From the NCBI RefSeq assembly GCF_001266615.1, contig NZ_LGHZ01000053.1:1-64000 (forward strand): a DNA stretch of 64,000 bases, read 5' to 3'. This document shows positions 33,490 to 43,308 of this stretch, one piece after another. The first letter of the stretch is position 1; every line of letters begins with the position of its first letter. Both the position numbers and the translations under genes were made by a program. Under the pieces are notes generated by a model that searched no databases, had not been told where the DNA came from, and saw only the letters and a list, made by a program, of their open reading frames with translations. Source of the stretch: Kluyvera genomosp. 1 (GTDB lineage: Bacteria; Pseudomonadota; Gammaproteobacteria; Enterobacterales; Enterobacteriaceae).

Positions 33490-34907
33490 TGCCAGTTCAG
33501 CAGCTTCCATTGATGAAAGGGGTCGGTAAAGACTTCCGCAACGCCGACTATATCGACTTCCTCCCGGTTAACATGCTGGCCACGCCGAAAGAGGTGTTAA
33601 ACAGCAGCGGATATTTCCGGTCCTTTCCTGGCCTGACTAAAGTCGCAGATGTAAATGGCGCGTCACGCGGAGTTATATTCAATACAGCCCAAAATGCCGT
33701 ATACAGAGTAATGGGCCAAAAACTCTACAAAGGTGAAGCTGTTGTTGGTGATACCGTTGGCTCATCACGCGTTTCAATGGCATTCGGAAGAACATCACAG
33801 GCAGTATGTACCGGTGGTTCAATAGTCGAGTATCGTTACGAAGGTGATAAAAAAACCATCGAGAACTGGCCGGAAACCTCTGGGTTTACACAGTATGACC
33901 TTGGAATAGCTCGTGACCTAACACGGCTAAGGGGTCGCTACGTATGGTCAAAGGATAATTCAGACTCATGGTTTATATCTGACCTTGAGGATGAGTCACA
34001 TCCTGACAGGTACGCAGCTGAGTATCGCGCCGAATCACAACCTGACGGAATCATCGGAATCGGGACATGGCGAGACTTCATATTGTGCTTTGGCTCATCA
34101 ACGATTGAGTATTTCACTCTAACAGGAACTTCAACAGTGGGCGCGGCTCTGTATGTCGCCAACCCTGCGTATATGGTGCCAAAAGGGATTGCTGGTACGT
34201 TCTGTAAATGTGGGTTCATGGATTCTTACGCCATCGTTAGTAACCCGGCAAATGGTGCTCCATCGGTGTATATCATTGACTCTGGACGCGCAACTCCTGT
34301 TGCCACAGCAAGTATTGAGAAGATTCTGCGAGAATACACAGCTGACGAACTGGCGACAGCGGTCATGGAACCTCTGCGCTTCGACTCTCACGAATTGTTG
34401 ATTATTCACTTACCGAGGCATGTTCTGGTATATGACGGAACAGCATCTCAGAATGGACCGCAATGGTGCATTCTGAAAACGGGTCTGTATGACGACGTGT
34501 ACCGCGCTATCGACTTCATGTACGAAGGTAATGCGATCACTTGCGGTGACAAACTGGAAGCAGTGAAGGGGGCTTTTCAATTCAACATATCCAGCCAGTA
34601 CGAAGAGCAGCAGGAACATTTGTTGTTCACTCCGCTATTCAAAGCTGATAACGCCAGGGTGTTCGACTTTGAAGTTGAATCCTCAACTGGTGTCGCTCAA
34701 TACGCTGACCGATTGTTTCTTTCTGCCACTCCTGACGGCATCAACTATGGCCGCGAACAGATGATTGAGCAGAACGAACCTTTCGTATACGACAAGCGAG
34801 TTATCTGGAAGAGAATTGGGCGCATTCGCAAAAATATTGGCTTTAAAATCCGGGTTATAACCAAGTCACCTGTCACATTATCAGGCGCACAGATAAGGAT
34901 TGAGTGA
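33489..34907 (+). CDS. gp10: Head-closure (packaged DNA stabilisation) protein, P22 gp10 type
   Basis: 472 residues, identical in length to P22 gp10. Begins [20 protein letters not shown] followed by [17 protein letters not shown]. Predicted beta-propeller-like hub that connects gp4 to tailspikes and the needle. Shares one base with gp4. Confidence 0.95.
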   Translation: MPVQQLPLMKGVGKDFRNADYIDFLPVNMLATPKEVLNSSGYFRSFPGLTKVADVNGASRGVIFNTAQNAVYRVMGQKLYKGEAVVGDTVGSSRVSMAFGRTSQAVCTGGSIVEYRYEGDKKTIENWPETSGFTQYDLGIARDLTRLRGRYVWSKDNSDSWFISDLEDESHPDRYAAEYRAESQPDGIIGIGTWRDFILCFGSSTIEYFTLTGTSTVGAALYVANPAYMVPKGIAGTFCKCGFMDSYAIVSNPANGAPSVYIIDSGRATPVATASIEKILREYTADELATAVMEPLRFDSHELLIIHLPRHVLVYDGTASQNGPQWCILKTGLYDDVYRAIDFMYEGNAITCGDKLEAVKGAFQFNISSQYEEQQEHLLFTPLFKADNARVFDFEVESSTGVAQYADRLFLSATPDGINYGREQMIEQNEPFVYDKRVIWKRIGRIRKNIGFKIRVITKSPVTLSGAQIRIE

Positions 34908-35563
34908 TGGCTGATCAGAACCTTAACGAGCCAGTCATCGTTCGTGCCGTTAGCCTGAATGCATCATCAATCCCAGCAGGATATAGCCCGGCATACTCAC
35001 AGTACATTCTGTCACAGGCAATCGACTTTACCAACGTGGCAGGTAAAGCTAACGAAGCTGGGCAAGGTGCATACGACGCTCAGGTTAAGAACGATGAGCA
35101 GGATGTAACGCTTGCCGATCATGACTCTAGAATTACCGCCAACACCAATGCGATAAATATTCTTGAAGTCAGGATTACAACGGCAGAAGGTAAAATAGTT
35201 GTTCTGCGGAGTGATGTTGATTATTTGCTTGATGAAGTAATCGATATTCAGGCAGATATTGTAAACATCCAGGCCGACTATATTTCAAAATCCGCAACGT
35301 CACCGCAATCCCTATCATCTTCGTTGGGTGTTTCAACATCCTACTCGGTTAATGGGGTTAAAGTTATAGGCCAAAGGATATCAGGGTTTACAGCCATAAC
35401 GGGAACCCCTTTCTATGGAGCGTTTGACGCCAACTATTCTGAAACCGGTTCGTCAACTTACAACTCTGCGCAAATAACGACGCTTTTTGCTCTTTTGCAG
35501 CAAACAAGGCAAAGAGTAAAGGCCCTCGATGACGCCTTACGGACTCATGGACAAATAAGCTAA
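34907..35563 (+). CDS. gp26: Tail needle, P22 gp26 type
   Basis: 218 residues (P22: 233). N-terminal [20 protein letters not shown] plugs the portal; [20 protein letters not shown] begins the trimeric coiled coil, here shorter than in P22; the end (DALRTHGQI) forms the tip region. It plugs the channel and is thought to pierce the envelope. ATG overlaps the gp10 stop (TGATG); the GTG just before is unlikely. Confidence 0.94.
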   Translation: MADQNLNEPVIVRAVSLNASSIPAGYSPAYSQYILSQAIDFTNVAGKANEAGQGAYDAQVKNDEQDVTLADHDSRITANTNAINILEVRITTAEGKIVVLRSDVDYLLDEVIDIQADIVNIQADYISKSATSPQSLSSSLGVSTSYSVNGVKVIGQRISGFTAITGTPFYGAFDANYSETGSSTYNSAQITTLFALLQQTRQRVKALDDALRTHGQIS

Positions 35564-36033
35564 TGCAAATAAAGCTCATCGATAACCCGGTGAAGCTTGC
35601 AGAATTCCTCAATAATCCAGAAAACACCGGCAATATCGTAGACCGCGGAGATAAATACCTCATCAAGCATGATGCGGTTTACCTCGGTATCTATGAAGGC
35701 GTTCTGCTGGCTGGTGTTCACGAAGTGCGTAATTTCTGGCACAGCGTCGTGGAATGTCATGCGATTTACAACCCTGGATTCCGTGGTGATTATGCTCTCA
35801 ATGGTCACCGCTTATTCTGCAAATGGCTTCTCGAAAACTCCCCATTCCTCAACAGCATCACCATGGTTCCTGACACTACCAAATACGGCCGCGCAATCAT
35901 CAGACTGCTTGGAGCTACTCGGGTTGGTCATCTTGATGATGCCTATGTCAGTAACGGGGCACCTGTTGGTGTCACTCTATATCAACTTCATCGCTCGAAA
36001 TATGAGGAAATAGCAAATGCTGGTACTCACTGA
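35563..36033 (+). CDS. gp14: P22 gp14-like protein (DUF2824)
   Basis: 156 residues. HEVRNFWHSVVECHAIYNP and AIIRLLGATRVGHLDDAYV look like a GNAT-type acetyltransferase fold, as annotated for DUF2824 phage proteins. P22 gp14 is needed for particle maturation or DNA injection, but its mechanism is unclear. One-base overlap with gp26 and 17 bases with gp7. Confidence 0.85.
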   Translation: MQIKLIDNPVKLAEFLNNPENTGNIVDRGDKYLIKHDAVYLGIYEGVLLAGVHEVRNFWHSVVECHAIYNPGFRGDYALNGHRLFCKWLLENSPFLNSITMVPDTTKYGRAIIRLLGATRVGHLDDAYVSNGAPVGVTLYQLHRSKYEEIANAGTH

Positions 36034-36694
36034 ACAATTCAGAAACAAGCTACTTCCCATGAATGGCTACATGAAGGGCAGTGATGGCGGTGCCAAAGCG
36101 CAAGCTCAAGCCACACAACAGGGAATAGACCTGCAGCGTGAGATGTGGCAAACAAACATGAACAATCTGGCGCCATTCACGCCACTTGCTCAGCAATACG
36201 TATCTCAACTCCAGAACCTTTCAAGTCTTGAAGGGCAGAATAGCGCGCTTAATAGTTACTACAACTCAGATCAATACAAAGGCTTGGCTGACCAGGCTCG
36301 ATATCAAAGCCTGGCATCTGCCGAAGCAACAGGTGGTCTTGGCTCGACGGCAACCGGAAATCAATTGGCATCAATTGCGCCAACGCTAGGGCAGAACTGG
36401 CTATCCGGGCAGATGAGCAATTACCAGAACCTGGCAAACATCGGTCTTGGAGCCCTAACCGGTCAGGCTAACGCCGGGCAGAGCTATGCCAACAACATGA
36501 GCCAGTTGTATCAACAGCAGGCTAGTGCGGCAGCTGCTAATGCTAATAAACAATCTGGGTTCGGCTCGTTTATTAGTGGCGCTGGTGCTGGCGCAATGTC
36601 TGGCGCTGCTCTCGGTTCTGTGGTTCCTGGTATTGGTACCGCAGCAGGTGCGATTGGCGGCGGAATTATTGGCGGCCTTGGTTCGCTGTTTTAA
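36017..36694 (+). CDS. gp7: DNA ejection protein, P22 gp7 type
   Basis: 225 residues (P22: 229). Conserved [20 protein letters not shown] and [20 protein letters not shown]; the C-terminus is Gly/Ala-rich (about 180-225) and may insert in membranes. Leaves the virion with gp16 and gp20 at infection. GAGGAAAT precedes the ATG. Confidence 0.94.
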   Translation: MLVLTEQFRNKLLPMNGYMKGSDGGAKAQAQATQQGIDLQREMWQTNMNNLAPFTPLAQQYVSQLQNLSSLEGQNSALNSYYNSDQYKGLADQARYQSLASAEATGGLGSTATGNQLASIAPTLGQNWLSGQMSNYQNLANIGLGALTGQANAGQSYANNMSQLYQQQASAAAANANKQSGFGSFISGAGAGAMSGAALGSVVPGIGTAAGAIGGGIIGGLGSLF

Positions 36695-36707
36695 AGAGGA
36701 GTCAACA

Positions 36708-38114
36708 ATGGCAACCTGGAATCAAGGAATAAACTCTGGTGGTTTTTTGGCTGGTATTGGTACGCAGAATAGCAACGCTCCGCAGGCAAGTGACGCTAAC
36801 ACAGCGCTCGCGTTTATTAGAGATAACAATGACAGGCAGCGATCAGGCCAAAATAATTTTGGGCTTCAAGCCCTTCAGGGGTTAGGCGGTGTAGCTCAGA
36901 TTTACCAAGCTAGTAAACAGCAGGAGCGACAAGGAGAATTCCAGAAGGCATATGGTGACGCCTACGCTACCGGCGATCGCAATGCCATGCGTCAGCTTGC
37001 CTCGCAGTATCCAGACCAGATTGAAGCAGTCCGCAACGGAATGAAGTTCGTCGATGATGACCAGCGAGCTACCGTTGGCTCTCTTGCTGCCGGTGCGCGT
37101 CTCGCATCTTCATCACCTGAAGCTATGGGGTCATGGCTGCAGAACAATGCAAAGGAACTTGAGCGCGTTGGTTTAAGTTCTCAGGATGTGGCGCAGATGT
37201 ACCAGCAGAACCCACAGGAGTTTGGTCAGTTTGTGGATCACCTGGGAATGGCGGCACTTGGGCCAGTTGATTACTTCAATGCCCAGGACAAGATTGTCGG
37301 ACAAGCACTAAACAGGGACAAGCTTAGTGAAACTATCCGGAGCAACCAGGCAGGAGAGGCTAACACTCGACGCGGACAGGACATTACTATGCGCGGCCAG
37401 GATATCTCGGCAGCCACCGCTCGTCGTGGCCAGGATATGGCAAATCAAAGAGCAGCAGAGAAATCTGCCGGAACAACAAGCTCTAGAACTGTTCAATTAT
37501 CGGATGGACGAACAGTTAATGTCGGCGGCAAATTACATGGCGCAGGGGCTAATGCTTTCTATGAGGGCATCGACAACCAGGGGAATATGGTCAGGGTTCC
37601 AGCAAGCGCCATCGCCGCTCCGCCATCATCTTCTGCAAGCGCCACTAACTACGCTATGAAGAAAGATATTGACGCTATTGCTAATGCTGATGCATCTGAC
37701 CTTGATTTCATGACCGGAATGACAGGAGGCTCTGGGAGCCCAGCATTTGGTGCAGACGTACGCAGCCGGGTAAGCGGGAAAGATCAGAGACAACTCTACA
37801 ACGCCGCTCAGCGCATTCAAGGTCGCATGCAAAACCAAGGCGTAGCAGCTGCTCGAGATATGGGCGCTAGTGGCATCAACACAGTGGCAGAAGCCAAAAT
37901 GTATTTTCAGGGCATGCCTCAGGTTGATTACTCCAGTCCGGAAGCAATGCAGCAATCCATTCGTGATATCGATGAATACACCCAGAATTTCAACCAGCAA
38001 TATAGTGTTGATATTGGAAAGTCAGGTCAGAATCAACCTCGACAAAACCAGCAATCTCAGCAATCTCAGCAACCAGCAAGTAACGGCGGCTTCTCTTCAC
38101 TATGGGGTGACTAA
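36708..38114 (+). CDS. gp20: DNA ejection protein, P22 gp20 type
   Basis: 468 residues (P22: 471) from the ATG at 36708, behind GAGGAG. The frame is open upstream inside gp7 but has no site there. Helical, Gln/Asn/Ser-rich; contains a short repeat RRGQDI/MRGQDI around residues 220-245 and a Gln/Ser-rich end. One of three proteins ejected ahead of the DNA. Confidence 0.92.
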   Translation: MATWNQGINSGGFLAGIGTQNSNAPQASDANTALAFIRDNNDRQRSGQNNFGLQALQGLGGVAQIYQASKQQERQGEFQKAYGDAYATGDRNAMRQLASQYPDQIEAVRNGMKFVDDDQRATVGSLAAGARLASSSPEAMGSWLQNNAKELERVGLSSQDVAQMYQQNPQEFGQFVDHLGMAALGPVDYFNAQDKIVGQALNRDKLSETIRSNQAGEANTRRGQDITMRGQDISAATARRGQDMANQRAAEKSAGTTSSRTVQLSDGRTVNVGGKLHGAGANAFYEGIDNQGNMVRVPASAIAAPPSSSASATNYAMKKDIDAIANADASDLDFMTGMTGGSGSPAFGADVRSRVSGKDQRQLYNAAQRIQGRMQNQGVAAARDMGASGINTVAEAKMYFQGMPQVDYSSPEAMQQSIRDIDEYTQNFNQQYSVDIGKSGQNQPRQNQQSQQSQQPASNGGFSSLWGD

Positions 38115-40441
38115 TGGCTAAGGCATGGAAAGACGTTATTGCCTCTCAGCAGTATCAGGAATTGGCACCAGAGCAGAAAGCTCAGGCTCAGGAGCAATAC
38201 TTCAATGAAGTTGTTTCCCCTCAAGCCGGAGATAATGCAGAGCAGGCAAAACAGGCTTTCTACTCTGCTTATCCAAAAGGACTTTTAGAAAAAGGCAATA
38301 TCGACATCCACAATCGGCCTGTTGTTAAAAACTCTGATGGCAGCATTAGCACTGTGCGTAGCATGTCTACTAACATAGATGGTAGAGAGGTGCTGATTCC
38401 TACCGTTAGTGATGATGGTCGTATCATGTCTGATGATGAAGCTATTGATAACTTCATGAGGACTGGAAAGCATCTTGGTATGTTTGACAATCCCGACGAT
38501 GCCACCACATATGCTGAGAGCCTGCACAACCAGCAAGCTGATGAATACCTCCCAAGGAATAATCAATCTCCACAACAGCCTGTACAACAGAATGCACAGG
38601 CAGCGCCACAGCAGCAGGGTGGATTCCTGTCTGACCTTGGCAACGCAGCGGCAGAAACGGGCCGAGGTCTGCTTCAGGCTGGCGTTAATCTGGCAAACAT
38701 ACCAGCATCTGTAGCTGACGCAGTAACGAGCGCTGGGGCATGGGCCTGGCAGAAGCTAGGTATTGGTGATGGGACATATCAGCCAGCTCCACGTGTGACG
38801 ACTCAAGGTCTTGAGCAAGGTCTTGGGCTCCAACAAGGCGATCTGACACCGCAAACTACTGCAGGGAAGGTATTCTCTGAGGCTCTGCCATATCTAACCC
38901 CAATAGGAGTTGGAGGTGGGGCTTCTAAGGCTGCAGCATTGGCTGAGCGTTTGGCTCCTCAGGTTCTAGGTGCTGGCGCTAGGATGGCATCATCATCAGC
39001 CGCTGGAGTTCCAGGCAGAGTCGCACAGGGAGCGTCACGCTTAATTGCTGAAAACACAGTTGGCTCATTAGCCGCGAACAGTGAAAAAGATGACGCCGGT
39101 GCGCTAGCAACAGATCTCGGATTGGGGGTTGGTGTTGGCGGCGCGGTGAATCAGCTTGGTCGTGCTGCTGGGGCTGTGTATCGAGGAGCGCGGGGAAGTA
39201 TCGCACCGGAAGCCCAGCAAGCCATTCAATTCGCTAATTCTGCCGATGTTCCATTGCATACAACTGACTTACTTCAGCCAAACTCCCGGGTAGGAAGAAT
39301 GGCGCAAACCACCGCTGAGAACATTCCTTTCGCCGGAACAAGCTCAATGCGAGCTGGTCAACAAGAAGCCCGCAGCCAATTAGTTGATGAATTTGCATCT
39401 CGATTTGGTGAATATGACCCGTCTATTGTTATTGGTAGCCTGAAGGCAAAAACCGCGGGCATTAAGCAAGCTGCAGGAAACCGGCTGGAGCAAGTTCAGA
39501 GTGCGATGACTGGAGTGAATATTCAGCCGACTCGTGCGATTCAACAAATTGATGACGAGATAACGAGCCTTCAAAAGTTAGGAAAGGTTTCCGACAATGA
39601 CACTATCAGCAAGCTTCAGGCTTATCGTGATGAATTGGCTGGCGGTAATGTAGACCTTCAGCAGTTGAGCAATTTACGCAGTCAGTTCAGGCAGGATGTG
39701 AAAGGAGAGCGAGTTGTCATGCCTAACCGTTCCGATGCTGCTATTCAGCGAGTTTACAGGGCCATGACTGGCGACATTGATAATTCAATAGGTCAGAGTT
39801 TGGGTAATGACACGTTGCGGCGTTACAAGCAGGCTAATGCTGTGTACGCAGATGAGGCCAGCAAGATCCAGAATACACGATTGAAGAATGTGATCATGAA
39901 AGGTGATTTAACCCCTGAAGTGGTTAACAACATGCTGTTCAGCAAGAACAAATCAGAAGTGCAGAACCTTTATCGATCAGTTGGCCAAACCGGTCGAGCA
40001 CAGATGCGGAACGGAATCATAGGTAAGGCAATGGAAAAATCAGGAGGGTCTCCTGACCAGTTTTTGCGCCAGGTTAATATGATGTCTAATCAGACCGGGA
40101 TAACCTTCAAAGGACGTGATGCTGCATATCTGAAAGGTTTGAAAAATTACCTTGAGTCAACAAAGCGCGCCGGTCAGGCAGGAGTAACCACTCCTACAGG
40201 TCAGCAGGCAATCCCATTCATTATGGGGATTGGCTCTGTTACCAACCCCGCTGTCGTTGGCGTAGGTGGTGGTTATGGGTTACTTGCAAGGATGTATGAA
40301 AGTGATCCTGCGCGTAATGCAATGCTACGTCTTGCCAATACACCTAGAGGCTCTACATCTTTTGAGAAGGCATTATCTGAAGCCGAAAAAGCTATAAATT
40401 CGATTACGCAGGGTGCGAAATCCGAAGCATTAAGCGAATAA
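38114..40441 (+). CDS. gp16: DNA ejection protein, gp16 type, enlarged
   Basis: 775 residues, against about 609 in P22 gp16. Residues 1-54 and about 165-775 resemble gp16-type proteins. Residues about 58-145 are an inserted module (GNIDIHNRPVVKNSDGSIST, DGREVLIPTVSDDGRIMSDD, EAIDNFMRTGKHLGMFDN) found in internal virion proteins of unrelated phages. A Gln-rich linker follows. gp16 helps form the channel for DNA across the envelope. One base overlaps gp20. Confidence 0.88.
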   Translation: MAKAWKDVIASQQYQELAPEQKAQAQEQYFNEVVSPQAGDNAEQAKQAFYSAYPKGLLEKGNIDIHNRPVVKNSDGSISTVRSMSTNIDGREVLIPTVSDDGRIMSDDEAIDNFMRTGKHLGMFDNPDDATTYAESLHNQQADEYLPRNNQSPQQPVQQNAQAAPQQQGGFLSDLGNAAAETGRGLLQAGVNLANIPASVADAVTSAGAWAWQKLGIGDGTYQPAPRVTTQGLEQGLGLQQGDLTPQTTAGKVFSEALPYLTPIGVGGGASKAAALAERLAPQVLGAGARMASSSAAGVPGRVAQGASRLIAENTVGSLAANSEKDDAGALATDLGLGVGVGGAVNQLGRAAGAVYRGARGSIAPEAQQAIQFANSADVPLHTTDLLQPNSRVGRMAQTTAENIPFAGTSSMRAGQQEARSQLVDEFASRFGEYDPSIVIGSLKAKTAGIKQAAGNRLEQVQSAMTGVNIQPTRAIQQIDDEITSLQKLGKVSDNDTISKLQAYRDELAGGNVDLQQLSNLRSQFRQDVKGERVVMPNRSDAAIQRVYRAMTGDIDNSIGQSLGNDTLRRYKQANAVYADEASKIQNTRLKNVIMKGDLTPEVVNNMLFSKNKSEVQNLYRSVGQTGRAQMRNGIIGKAMEKSGGSPDQFLRQVNMMSNQTGITFKGRDAAYLKGLKNYLESTKRAGQAGVTTPTGQQAIPFIMGIGSVTNPAVVGVGGGYGLLARMYESDPARNAMLRLANTPRGSTSFEKALSEAEKAINSITQGAKSEALSE

Positions 40442-40501
40442 AGCAAATCCCACACAGATGCCGAAGATTAAGAAAGCAAAGTTCAGTAAGTCTCTATTCA
40501 T
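40430..40501 (-). CDS. 23-residue hydrophobic peptide antisense to the end of gp16
   Basis: ATG five bases after TGGAGG; the peptide MNRDLLNFAFLIFGICVGFA plus LFA is a single membrane span. A TATAAT at 40529-40524 lies 22 bases before the start, though no clear -35 is present. It is the only leftward gene between gp16 and the tailspike, where P22 has its immI region with superinfection-exclusion genes. Possibly a membrane exclusion or toxin-like peptide; speculative. Confidence 0.5.
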   Translation of the reverse strand: MNRDLLNFAFLIFGICVGFALFA

Positions 40502-40596
40502 AAAGCCTCCACTATTTTAACCAATTATAACCGAACTTAATGCAATTCCGCACAAGATAAAACTTGCTCGGTGTTGCCGTGTCTGGAGCACAGTCA

Positions 40597-42426
40597 ATGT
40601 CAGATATTACCGCCAATGTAGTGGTATCAAACCCACGCCCAATATTCACTGACTCGCGAACATTCAGAGCGGTAGCCAACGGTAGGGTATATATCGGTTT
40701 GATAGATACCGATCCAGTTAACCCGGCTAACCAAATCCCTGTTTATATTGAGAACGAGGATGGTTCACACGTACAGATAGCTCAGCCGTTAACTATTAAC
40801 TCTGCAGGGAAGATCGTGTATTCAGGGCAACTGGTAAAGATTGTCACTGTTACTGGCCATAGCATGGCTATTTACGATGCTTATGGCACTCAGGTCGATT
40901 ACATCGCAAACGTACTGAAGTACGACCCAGATCAGTTGCGGACGGAGCTCGCTGAAGAAGGGTCAGAGCTTCTTGTTGATGACTCAAGGGTGAAGGTTCT
41001 TCAGGCTGAACATGGCGTAGCCAGAAGTCAGCACTCAAAAAATAATGATTTCATCAGCCTACTGGATTATGGCGTACCCAGCGATGGCGACTATGGCAAA
41101 ACTCTTCAATTGGCCATAGATGACCTCTTTGCTGAAGGTGGTGGCACAGTATTTATACCAAGGGGAGTTTATAGTGCATCTGGGGTAAAACTCAAAACAG
41201 GCGTTAGTATCAACGGTGATAGCAAGGAAGGTATTTCATGGATACCATTAAACAACAACATAGTAATGTTTGATGATTCAGATAAGCCTGATGAAACGCA
41301 TGGGATGATATGCTCAATTTCTAATATTTCTATTGATTGCAAGGCTTTTACCGGCATCACCGGAGTTAGGTCAATTAATGGGAATCGAATTAATATCCTA
41401 AACACAAATTTTTTTGGATGTGAAAAAAATATTGAGTTTGATCGTGGTGGGAACCATGTCATTAGCAATGTATTGAGCGCGACAACTACAGATGGCAATA
41501 AAGCAGGAAGGTTGCTGTTGTGGAGCTCTGATGATGATAAATATGGTGCAGTATTTACAACAGTAGATAATTATAGAGTTGAGGGTGATAGTGTAGATGG
41601 CGCAGTCTTCCTGAGGCGCGCCGTGGGGGTTAAATTTAATAATTTAATTGTCAACGACAACAGCTTTGATGGGATTTGTATTGTATTAGAAAATGATTGC
41701 CAGGGCGTTTTGTTCAATGGTGGCGTAATTGTTGGTGTTGGCACCGGGATGTTGCTTAGAAAAGGCAGCGGAATAGATAAATCACCAATTGTTTGCATTA
41801 CGCAAAACCTTGACTTTGACCAGTTTGAACAAAGTGCAATCGTTATTGAAGCTGGTAGGGCTAATCAGTTCTTTGGCGGTGCAATTACAAGCTCAGATAT
41901 TTCTGTTACTGCAAAAGCTATTGTTTTAAATGGTGAGTTTGCTATAAACAATACTCTAAATAACTTGTTAATATCTGGATATTACGGACTCACAGGAACA
42001 GGTGTGCTGATATCAGATGCTACAAATAACACTCTTAACAACGTTATAGTTGACGGATGCGATCAGGGCATTGCGTTTGTTGGCAACTGCAAAGGAACTG
42101 TTATAAATGGCGGTGACGTCAGGTCTAATGTCAACCATCCGATAGTAGGTGATATACATCAGGAGGGTATATCAGTTAAAGACCTGCAAGGCTTCAGAGG
42201 AAGCACCGTAGTATCTACCCCGCCTATTCCTGTTAGTGGAGTAGAGGTAACCAATATCTACGGCGTTCCGGTGAGGATCTTCATCAATGGTGGTGCCGTT
42301 TCATTGATAGCGATTAATGGCGTTTCCTCAGGGTTTACTACTGGTGCAATGTTATTCCTGGAGCCTGGTGAGAAAATAACCGTGACTTATAGCACAACCC
42401 CATCGTGGAACTGGATTGGGGTATAA
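40597..42426 (+). CDS. gp9: Tailspike: P22 head-binding domain with a different beta-helix
   Basis: 609 residues from the ATG at 40597 behind GGAG. Residues 1-113 match the P22 tailspike head-binding domain almost throughout ([40 protein letters not shown]). From about residue 145 a right-handed beta-helix of pectate-lyase type begins ([40 protein letters not shown]) and is not the P22 endorhamnosidase. The end (about 535-609) is a beta-sandwich trimerisation-like region. It should bind, and perhaps cleave, a particular O-antigen. Confidence 0.92.
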   Translation: MSDITANVVVSNPRPIFTDSRTFRAVANGRVYIGLIDTDPVNPANQIPVYIENEDGSHVQIAQPLTINSAGKIVYSGQLVKIVTVTGHSMAIYDAYGTQVDYIANVLKYDPDQLRTELAEEGSELLVDDSRVKVLQAEHGVARSQHSKNNDFISLLDYGVPSDGDYGKTLQLAIDDLFAEGGGTVFIPRGVYSASGVKLKTGVSINGDSKEGISWIPLNNNIVMFDDSDKPDETHGMICSISNISIDCKAFTGITGVRSINGNRINILNTNFFGCEKNIEFDRGGNHVISNVLSATTTDGNKAGRLLLWSSDDDKYGAVFTTVDNYRVEGDSVDGAVFLRRAVGVKFNNLIVNDNSFDGICIVLENDCQGVLFNGGVIVGVGTGMLLRKGSGIDKSPIVCITQNLDFDQFEQSAIVIEAGRANQFFGGAITSSDISVTAKAIVLNGEFAINNTLNNLLISGYYGLTGTGVLISDATNNTLNNVIVDGCDQGIAFVGNCKGTVINGGDVRSNVNHPIVGDIHQEGISVKDLQGFRGSTVVSTPPIPVSGVEVTNIYGVPVRIFINGGAVSLIAINGVSSGFTTGAMLFLEPGEKITVTYSTTPSWNWIGV

Positions 42427-42431
42427 ATATC

Positions 42432-42460
42432 TTGAAATAATCACTGTTCATGCATAGATT
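42432..42460 (+). promoter_or_regulatory. Candidate promoter of the methyltransferase gene
   Basis: TTGAAA (42432-42437), 17 bases, TAGATT (42455-42460), in the gap after the tailspike. It would permit expression in the lysogen independent of late transcription. Confidence 0.5.
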
Positions 42461-42496
42461 TAATGAATTATGGACACATAAATTAAAGGCTTAAGC

Positions 42497-43219
42497 ATGA
42501 GCGCTCGTGAATTTTTGGAAATTTCAAAAGATATTGAAGGTTGGTTATATGAAGGTGCTGCCTTTATGACGCAGCACCTTCTATCGGCTCAAAAATCCCT
42601 TGGCACCAATAGCGGGGTGTTAGAAATAGGTGTTTACAAAGGTAAATACTTATCATTTCTGTCATCCGAGTCTCAATCTCCTACTGTGGGTATAGATGTT
42701 TTTATCTTCGACCAAAAGGAAGAGGCGGAAAAAAACGTTGCTTATGTTTGTGAAATATTAGGAAAGGAAAATACTTCAAAACTCATTAGGGCTAATACCA
42801 GAATTCTAGACAAAAAATCATTAACATCCATTCTCTCCAGTGCGGGTATTGAGCGATTGACATTTGCTAGCATCGATGGGGATCACAGCAGTGAGGGTGT
42901 TTACAATGACCTCGAGCTTGTGGAGTCAGTTCTGGCACCTGGTGGGATCATTGCCGTAGATGATATGTTCTCTTCAGTTAGTCCGGCTGTGTCTGAAGGA
43001 TTTTTCAATTACATAAACAATTCAGAAAGCAAACTTAAGCCTATAGCGTTCAGTGATAATAAGCTATTCCTGACAACCCATGGGTACGATGAGATCTACC
43101 AAATCCGACTGCAGGTTGAAATGCACAAATCTGATGACATCCTTCACGACAAGTGGACTGATGGAAACCAGTCAGCGAGGGTTAGGCCGTTCATGAAAGG
43201 AACTCTGCTCTGCTTATGA
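42497..43219 (+). CDS. TylF-like SAM-dependent O-methyltransferase (putative lysogenic conversion gene)
   Basis: 240 residues. SAM motif I is VLEIGVYKGKYL (41-52), the acidic end of strand 2 is VGIDVF (64-69), and ASIDGDHSSEGVYNDLELVE (124-143) with PGGIIAVDDMF (148-158) is the metal-binding signature of macrocin O-methyltransferase (TylF) relatives, which methylate sugars. It is AT-rich, has its own promoter candidate and lies between tailspike and int, where P22 carries gtrABC, Sf6 oac and CUS-3 neuO. A role in methylating host O-antigen to block the phage's own tailspike is likely but unproven. Confidence 0.8.
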   Translation: MSAREFLEISKDIEGWLYEGAAFMTQHLLSAQKSLGTNSGVLEIGVYKGKYLSFLSSESQSPTVGIDVFIFDQKEEAEKNVAYVCEILGKENTSKLIRANTRILDKKSLTSILSSAGIERLTFASIDGDHSSEGVYNDLELVESVLAPGGIIAVDDMFSSVSPAVSEGFFNYINNSESKLKPIAFSDNKLFLTTHGYDEIYQIRLQVEMHKSDDILHDKWTDGNQSARVRPFMKGTLLCL

Positions 43220-43245
43220 CTTGATTGCATGGGGCATCCATGGGG

Positions 43246-43305
43246 CAAAAAATTAGCGCAAAACAACTCAAAACCGGTGAAGGTGGTGATTCGTCTTGCG
43301 CTAAT
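43246..43305 (-). terminator. Long-loop terminator after int
   Basis: ATTAGCGCAA (43305-43296 on the minus strand) pairs with TTGCGCTAAT (43261-43252), ten perfect pairs around a 34-base loop, followed by TTTTTT. It lies directly after the int stop and faces the methyltransferase end. Confidence 0.6.
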
Positions 43306-43308
43306 GCT

